Positions 58,357-64,000 of a stretch of DNA of 64,000 bases are shown here, one piece after another; position 1 is the first letter of the stretch, and every line of letters begins with the position of its first letter. The stretch comes from Gnetum montanum. Taxonomy: Eukaryota > Streptophyta > Gnetopsida > Gnetales > Gnetaceae. Under the pieces are notes generated by a model. That model worked only from the letters and a program-made list of their open reading frames with translations. It had not been told where the DNA came from and made no database searches. The stretch lies in the NCBI GenBank assembly GCA_015680685.1, contig MNCI01000001.1, forward strand, positions 242,531 to 306,530, given 5' to 3'. The position numbers were made by a program, and so were the translations under genes.

Positions 58357-58960
58357 AAAAATAATGATCCAAAAATTGGATCTATCAATGTCAAAAAGAA
58401 TACTTAGAAGATTGGAAAAAAATTAATGTTCTTTAAGTATCTACAAAATGATCTTTAGATGTTGTTCAAGAAACTCCTTGCATAAATAGTACACCAAAAT
58501 GTAATTAATGAACATGATAAAAAACTAGTCTAAGTATGGTATCATGATGTTATTAATGAAGTGCATAAATACTGTAGGAGTATTAGTGCCTATGAATGAC
58601 AAGACCAAGACTCATAATGTCCATACCATGTTCTAAATGCTATCTTGGGAACATCCTCATATCTTTGGAAAATCATGACTTTGGATCTATCTTGGAGAAT
58701 GCCTAAGCTTCTTTTAATGAATCAAACAAGTCATCTATGCATGAAAAGGTATACATATTCTTCAGAATAATTTATTTCAACTATTATTAATCAATGCATA
58801 ACCACATACTACCATTTTTCTTCATTACAAAGAAGATAAAAGAATCCCAAGAAGAGACACTTGGATGAATCAATCCCTTCTCAACAAATTCTTAAAGATG
58901 AATGTTTAGTTCTACTAACTCAATAGGAAATATCTTGTGTAAAACATTGGAGATAGGTTC
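58357..58960 (-). pseudogene. pol: Reverse transcriptase of element C, right half
   Basis: The minus-strand blocks are KGLIHPSVSSWDSFIFFVMKKNGSM.LCID, DVPKIAFRTWYGHYES, then TNTPTVFMHFINNIMIPYLD, FFIMFINYILVYY (catalytic block, normally FVIVFIDDILIYS; both Asp altered to N-Y), FLEQHLKIIL.ILKEH, and finally the FLDHYFS edge where B1 entered. RTWYGHYE places C with Del/Tekay chromoviruses and with relic G. Between the first and second blocks about 90 bp are unreadable. Confidence 0.82.
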
Positions 58961-59189
58961 AATACCAATTTTGAAATAAATATCAAAATTGACAAGCATA
59001 CTAGGGAGATTAAAAGAAAAAACATCAAAAAATTTTTGGACAATAGAAATATGATTAAGAAAAGATGATAAAAAAGTACACTTAATAAAATAATGAAATA
59101 AGAATGATCCTTCCTAAACAAATAATGAGAATGATCCTTTCTACATGAAATAATAAGACATAAGATTCCACTTAACCTTATGTTTCTAG

Positions 59190-59560
59190 GTATGCATCAT
59201 CATTTGAACACCATCATTCATTACTAAGGTAACTACCTTATGATAATAATTCAAGCTACCCTAATAGTGAGAAAACTAATTCATAATTAAGATAACATCA
59301 TAGTTTCCTTGGTTTATGATGTAAAGATAATTGAACCAAGTGGTGTTCTAAATTACAAAAGATGCAAATCTACAAACTTGATCCATAGCGAATGCACAAC
59401 TACCAACGAAGCCAATAACAAGCCAATGATTAAGATACTGATCCATTAAACCTAATCATACAACTAAATGTTGATGAATGAAAGAATGTATTTCTTCAAT
59501 ATTAAATAAAATCAAAACTATGAAATTTGAAATCATACCTTTAGCCTCCATCATGATGTT
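59190..59560 (-). pseudogene. Aspartic protease remnant of element C
   Basis: The minus-strand segments CAFAMDQVCRFASFVI and GNYDVILIMN.FSHYRVA correspond to the region before and at the FDVILGMDWLSxYxA signature of chromovirus proteases. The active-site region is unreadable. It is placed correctly between gag and RT. Confidence 0.55.
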
Positions 59561-59939
59561 GGGCTAAGCATGGACTAGCTAATTTATTAGAGCACATACC
59601 TATTCATGCATGTTATTACCACACTAGCTACTAGTAAGTTTGTCATTCCATTGAGGATCTTCACCTTCTAAACTTCTTGAATATTAGAAGCTCTTGTAGC
59701 TATGCTTACCTTAGTTGTAGTAGTTGAGACATTCCCTATGAATTTTTCTAACTCTCCTATGAGAATGACAAGTGATGGATCCATGAGTGGTTCCACCACT
59801 TTCTATTACTATTTTTGGTCATTTTAACTTGATCTATAGATATGCTTAGACCTACCAGACTTCTTAAAAGATATTTTTCCACAGATCAATCATGTTGTGC
59901 TGCTTTAGATAGCTAACTATGCTTTAGATCTAGTATATG

Positions 59940-60445
59940 AACTCAAGCATTCTCACATTTCAAAAGATGCAAAGAAAGAAAATGATCCTTGATGAATGCA
60001 TGGGAATCATGAACAAAATAGATAGTCCTAGAATTCTCATTCAAATGAATATGAGGAACATACATGCACAACTCTAAGAATTTGTAATCATACTTAGTCA
60101 TAGTGCAACTACACTGATAGAGGTGGTAAAACTCTTTAACATTCAACTCTACAAACCTTGAAGTAATATAAAAAAATTTGAAAGCATTAAGGAAATAGCT
60201 CTAATGAAAATCATACTCTCCCTAATGAAAATCTTTCTCCTAAGCATTTCACCAATGTTTGGTGGATCCACAATATTAGTAAGTTACCAAACAAATTACT
60301 ACACAAGAGTATAGGATATCACCTTGAATATCTTAAGGATATTATCCAACCACTTAGTGGAAATGGTAGGGTCCTTCTCATCTTGGAAGGTAGGAGGTTT
60401 TAGCTTATGAAACTACTCCATATGCTCTCTCTCCATGGTTCACCT
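59940..60445 (-). pseudogene. gag: Gag of element C
   Basis: The minus strand from 60,440 reads HKLKPPTFQDEKDPTISTKWLDNILKIFKVISYT, matching the chromovirus gag start FxKLxPPxFxGxxDPxxAExWLxxxEKIFxxxxC. The open frame 59,943-60,146 then gives VKEFYHLYQCSCTMTKYDYKF, LELCMYVPHIHLNENSRTI, i.e. the QGxMSVxEYxxKFxELSRFAPH block. The zinc knuckle, expected near 59,800, is not readable. The same gag is present on the plus strand in relic G at 2.5-2.9 kb. Confidence 0.75.
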
Positions 60446-60770
60446 ATCATTTCCATCTCTTAGAACCATCCTACACTGACAAGAAATTAGAATTCTTCTT
60501 TATATGCTAATAAAAATGAAACATATAATATTTTATATCTAATTTTCTAATATCCCCATCTTGTGTAGGAGTAGGAACTAGAGTGATAGGTTCTATGTAG
60601 AAATATAACAATGGCTCCTATGCTTAATTAAAAATGTCGTTGGGTGTTGATGTTGTGTTGCTAGGTTGAACATCCATCCTCTTAGTATGAACACCAAGTT
60701 ATAGCACCTACCATCTCTAGAATAGAAACACAATTAAAAAATCAATAAAACATACTCTTTGGTAGTAGCT

Positions 60771-62189
60771 TATAATACTCTTCTTGCTAAACCTTAGGTT
60801 AGAGAGCATTTCCTTTGGTAAAACCCCTACTAAAGGATTCGTAATGATAAGTAAGATAACAAACAAAAAATGTAGCAATAGAAATAGAAACAAACCTAGT
60901 GTGAGGCAATGACCCAAGGAAAAAGTGAAACTAAACAAGGAAAGAAAATGAAATGGAAAAATATATAATTATATAAAAAATATATGTTGGAGTCTAAATC
61001 TAACTAGATAGAAAAAATACAAGCATCTACTAAAGATTATATATTGAATAAGGGAGTTAAATAAATTATAAATCTAAACCTTCATAAATATATAATCAAC
61101 ATAATATCAAAAGTCTAGGCCAATCAAAATCTATAAACCAAAAAGCTAGGAAAAAGGGAAATAATGTTTAACACAATGCTGAAATGTCTAATGCATAAAT
61201 AGCATAAGCTCAAATATAAGAATATAACATCATAAATCATAGTAGAAACAAATTACCAAATCATCCAAGATATTCAGTCTCCACCTAATTTAATCATCCT
61301 ATAAATAAAATAGAATATTAATATAAAACTATGAGGAACCTTGGCATCATTTACAACTAGAAAATGGGTATATCTCATGGGCTAGCTGAATAGGTTATTC
61401 TACAAAATAAGCTAGCTAAATAACATCTAAATAAGCAAAAAAACATATAACCAAATATCCAATCACCAAACATTACTAATACAATGATTTACCATCATCA
61501 ATTATCACCATAAATAAGGGCTCTACCATACATTACACATAGGGTTAAATGTGCATCAAAGTTCTCATATGTACTTTACCAAATTTCAAAGCCAAAATAT
61601 ATTCAAATTAACTATCAAACTACCATGTACATGGATTTATCATTAGTTTCAAACTATTAATAGGAGCATCATCAAGACTTAAATTGTATATTCCCAAAGT
61701 AGTAGTGCTAAAGGTATCTAATAAAATCACCAATAACATTTTGGAGGAATAAAAGAAACCAATGACATGGAATCACCCTCTCATATAGGATGGAGCCTAC
61801 AATGAAGGCCATAATGATCCATCCTAGTGGGGGTCATTCAACAGACATCTGTAGGAAGCCCATCTTTAATCAATCATACAAACTTAATGCTAGCTACAAT
61901 AGCCAATCATATAATAAATGCATAAACATGGTAATCCTAACTAATGGTGGAGTGTAGAAAAATATCAAAATAATCCAACTCCCAATGAAATCTAGAATCT
62001 AAGGGATTGTCACAAATGATACTGGTCTAAAGAATGATATATTACCATCAATATCCAAAAAAATCACATGGAACTTCAACATTATTAGGGTATCAAGACC
62101 ATCATTCAATGATATTTTACATATCCAATATAATATCCTATTGACACCAACTAATACGAAAAGGAAACTATTAAACATTACTTTGAAGG
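60771..62189 (-). repeat. 5' LTR of element C, 3'-terminal part (interrupted by D)
   Basis: Direct repeat of 10,003-11,420, starting TATAATACTC against TATAATATCC and ending where D inserts. The remaining 2 kb of this LTR should lie right of D, outside the window. No primer site could be read at its left edge. Confidence 0.75.
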
Positions 62190-63154
62190 TGATGAGTGGT
62201 GAGGTACCCCTACACTCAACCATATGAAATGAGCATAGCACACGCGAACTAGTCAAAATCTGCAGACTAAATGCCTAAATGCCCCATGGAACACTTGGGG
62301 TTAATCATTCATTGTCTTCCCAGACTTACTTGTTGTTGTCATGGTGTATGGTTAAGTAAGTTCGAGGTATATGATTTTTTTGGTCTTTTCTGGTTTTATG
62401 TCTTCTATACTAAGAGCAAAGGGTTGAGAAACTAAATAACTCTAACTAATGTTCTAAGTCTAAATTAACTAGCATCAACATCTATTCCCACTTACCGTAC
62501 ACACCCTAAACTGTGCAACTGTGGCTACTAAATGCTAATCGTTACTGGGATCACCACACGTAATGAACGTGCTCGAAGTGGTCGTACTGAGGCACCTAAG
62601 TAACCTAAGTGTGATGAGCAGCTGATTCCTTGACTAGCCATACACATCCATAGATTCTTGTAATTAAGTCGTACTCATCCCATGTTCTAGGAGACAAGGG
62701 GAAGAGAATCTAATTGCGATGAGTAGTCGATTCCTTGGTTAGCCGTACACATTCGTCAATGCTCGTAACCAAGTTGTACTCATGCCACGCTAACAATAGG
62801 TAAGAAATAACATGTAATAAACCTATCCATGTACTGCAAGGTTTATCCACAAAGCTCTTCTTTATTTCCATACACAACTTGTGTTCAGGTACAAAGCTGC
62901 TTGAATAAAGAACCGTTCACTTGGGAACTCCTATTACGTGCACATGGAAAATATTCTATCTCTGGGATGATCAATCCACCNCTACGTGCACATGGAAAAT
63001 ATTCTATCTCTGGGATGATCAATCCACCAAAGCTTTGCTACTTCTAGCCTAGGATTTGAAATGAGGGGAGTGCCACCTCTTATTTATAGATTTGATGGTG
63101 GACCGCGATATCGTGTACGCAATATCGTGGCTCATGCGATATTGCGTCTCATCA
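62190..63154 (-). repeat. 3' LTR of D
   Basis: On the plus strand it starts TGATGAGTGGTGAGGTACCC, the reverse complement of the A LTR end, and ends GCGTCTCATCA. A minus-strand TATA box (CTATAAATAAG) lies at 63,079-63,091. The 65 bp between it and the LTR start are CGATATCG/CAATATCG palindromes. CpG is frequent here, suggesting a younger insertion than its neighbours. The length includes an assembly duplication at the N of 62,981. Confidence 0.88.
62935..63028. other. Assembly gap (N at 62,981) with 46-bp duplicated flanks
   Basis: 62,935-62,980 equals 62,983-63,028. The open frame 62,829-63,047 that spans the N is an artefact of this duplication. Confidence 0.9.
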
Positions 63155-63221
63155 TACCCCCATGACTAAATGAANGGCTCATGCGATATTGCGTCTCATC
63201 ATACCCCCATGACTAAATGAA
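63129..63221. other. Assembly gap (N at 63,175) with 46-bp duplicated flanks
   Basis: 63,129-63,174 equals 63,176-63,221. The duplicated piece contains the D LTR start and polypurine tract, so the apparent second tract is not real. Confidence 0.9.
63155..63168 (-). promoter_or_regulatory. Polypurine tract of D
   Basis: The minus strand reads AGTCATGGGGGTA directly before the LTR start TGATGAGACGC. It is the same tract as in A. Confidence 0.85.
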
Positions 63222-64000
63222 AACTCGTCCTCGAGTTCCTTACAATAATATCATGTACGTATGGAATTATTGAGGGAAATGGAACTAATGGGATGACATG
63301 TGAACGGATCATTATTACAAGACTTGACAAAAATGGTGTTCATGACAACAAGGGTGAACACCTTATTATAATGACATCAGGCCTTTTTTGGCAACTGAGA
63401 GAAAGAGAGAGAAAGAAGTGTTGCCACTGCCAACGCCAAGATTGTGCCTTCGTTGTCCATCCATAAGTGCGCTATCGAGCTTGCTCCTTACATAGCTGCT
63501 TCCAGTACTGCTCCATTCCAACTGTTTGCTCCAACTCTAGACCCAATCCGTTGTTTATTTAATCACCATTTGCACACACAACATAGTCTTATATTAGCAA
63601 GGGTAATTGAATCATCATGTAATTAATGCCTTGCTTTGGTGTAAACTCATTGGCTAGGTTGTGGTATGGATTATATGGATCTAGGAATATGTTACTGATG
63701 ACTACCGAAGGTGTAGGGGTTAGGAAGAAAATCAAAAATTTTAGGGCTAGGAGAAAATCAAAAAAATCAGGCCCCGTACCCCCATGACTAATCGCGAACC
63801 TCTGGTAGCGTTAGAATGGAGAAAGAAAAGAAGAAAGATAGGTAAAAAGAGACAACTATGGCATCAATGAGATGGATGTCAAAATGGTAATGAAAAAAAT
63901 AAAATTAATTGCAAAATGTTAAGGAAAAGGATTTAACTAATGCTCCAAATAAGAATGCCAGTGGATCCTCCCCAAAGCAGGCTCATGCCCTTAATGCCCT
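63222..64000 (-). other. D interior; no gene recognised
   Basis: The sequence next to the tract (GACGAGTTTTCATTTA on the minus strand) matches the corresponding part of E. A GA-rich run (63,398-63,418) and a second polypurine-like word (complement of TACCCCCATGACTAA at 63,778-63,792) are present. The open frame 63,444-63,626 (plus) has no recognisable domain. Confidence 0.45.

Larger units (their letters stand above)
62190..64000 (-). mobile_element. Element D: Athila-like LTR retrotransposon, 3' end only, runs off the window
   Basis: The LTR (62,190-63,154) is followed by a polypurine tract and interior sequence to the window edge, so this is the 3' LTR of a minus-strand element. It entered the C 5' LTR; the left flank GAAGG (62,185-62,189) is the predicted TSD. 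No D coding sequence is recognisable in the 800 bp of interior. Confidence 0.8.

Overview
This window is a stretch of plant nuclear DNA built almost entirely of old Ty3/gypsy LTR retrotransposons inserted into one another. It is AT-rich. Every retroelement coding region is broken, mostly by changes of the CpG-deamination type. I see no intact host gene, no tRNA or rRNA and no CRISPR. A plant is indicated by Athila-like, Tat-like and Del-like proteins, by primer sites matching plant tRNA-Asp, and by fragments of two land-plant gene families (CBS-CBS-PB1 and NIPA). Depth of nesting and state of decay suggest a large-genome seed plant; a gymnosperm is possible, but the sequence does not prove it. 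Four single-N gaps, each flanked by an identical 41-46 bp overlap, show a draft assembly.

Layout, outermost inward. (1) 1-8.9 kb: a plus-strand Del-like gag-PR-RT relic (2.4-4.7 kb), a minus LTR fragment (4.74-5.37 kb) and unassigned sequence. (2) F, minus, RT at 8.9-10.0 kb, cut by C. (3) C, minus, Del-like: 3' LTR 10,003-13,496, integrase to 14.79 kb, RNase H/RT to 16.5 kb, then resuming at 58.36 kb with RT, protease, gag and the 5' LTR from 60,771. (4) Inside C: a solo LTR S1 (14,795-15,726, TSD ATACC); B1 (16,501-58,356); D, whose 3' LTR starts at 62,190 and whose body runs off the right edge. (5) B1, plus, Tat-like gag-protease without polymerase, carrying several families of tandem repeats, split by E. 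(6) E, minus, Athila-like, 26,894-55,701 with TSD ATTAC on both sides: 3' LTR, an extra coiled-coil ORF, integrase C-terminus, then (after inserted DNA) integrase N-terminus, RNase H, RT, protease, gag, PBS, 5' LTR. (7) Inside E's integrase: B2, a second Tat-like gag-protease copy, plus host gene fragments. (8) A, plus, 33,669-41,266 with TSD CCAAT, a gag-only Athila-like element inside the B2 5' LTR. (9) X, a probable solo LTR inside A.

The most interesting part is 47.8-49.4 kb. Two unrelated host gene fragments lie head to head there, buried in the nest: a NIPA-type magnesium-transporter fragment (minus) and an intronless-looking copy of the C-terminal two thirds of a CBS-CBS-PB1 protein (plus). 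The latter keeps one reading frame for about 350 codons, broken only by three stop codons. Second in interest are the repeat systems: short palindromic repeats forming most of the U3 of each Athila-like LTR and differing between subfamilies, and arrays in B1 with periods near 188, 64, 44, 40, 32 and 10 bp.

How the parts work together: E has the full autonomous gene set, now decayed. A shares its primer site, LTR ends and a gag segment, and looks like a parasite of such an element. B1 and B2 lack polymerase and would also have needed a partner. Boundaries given with TSDs are read directly from the sequence; others are good to roughly 20-100 bp.
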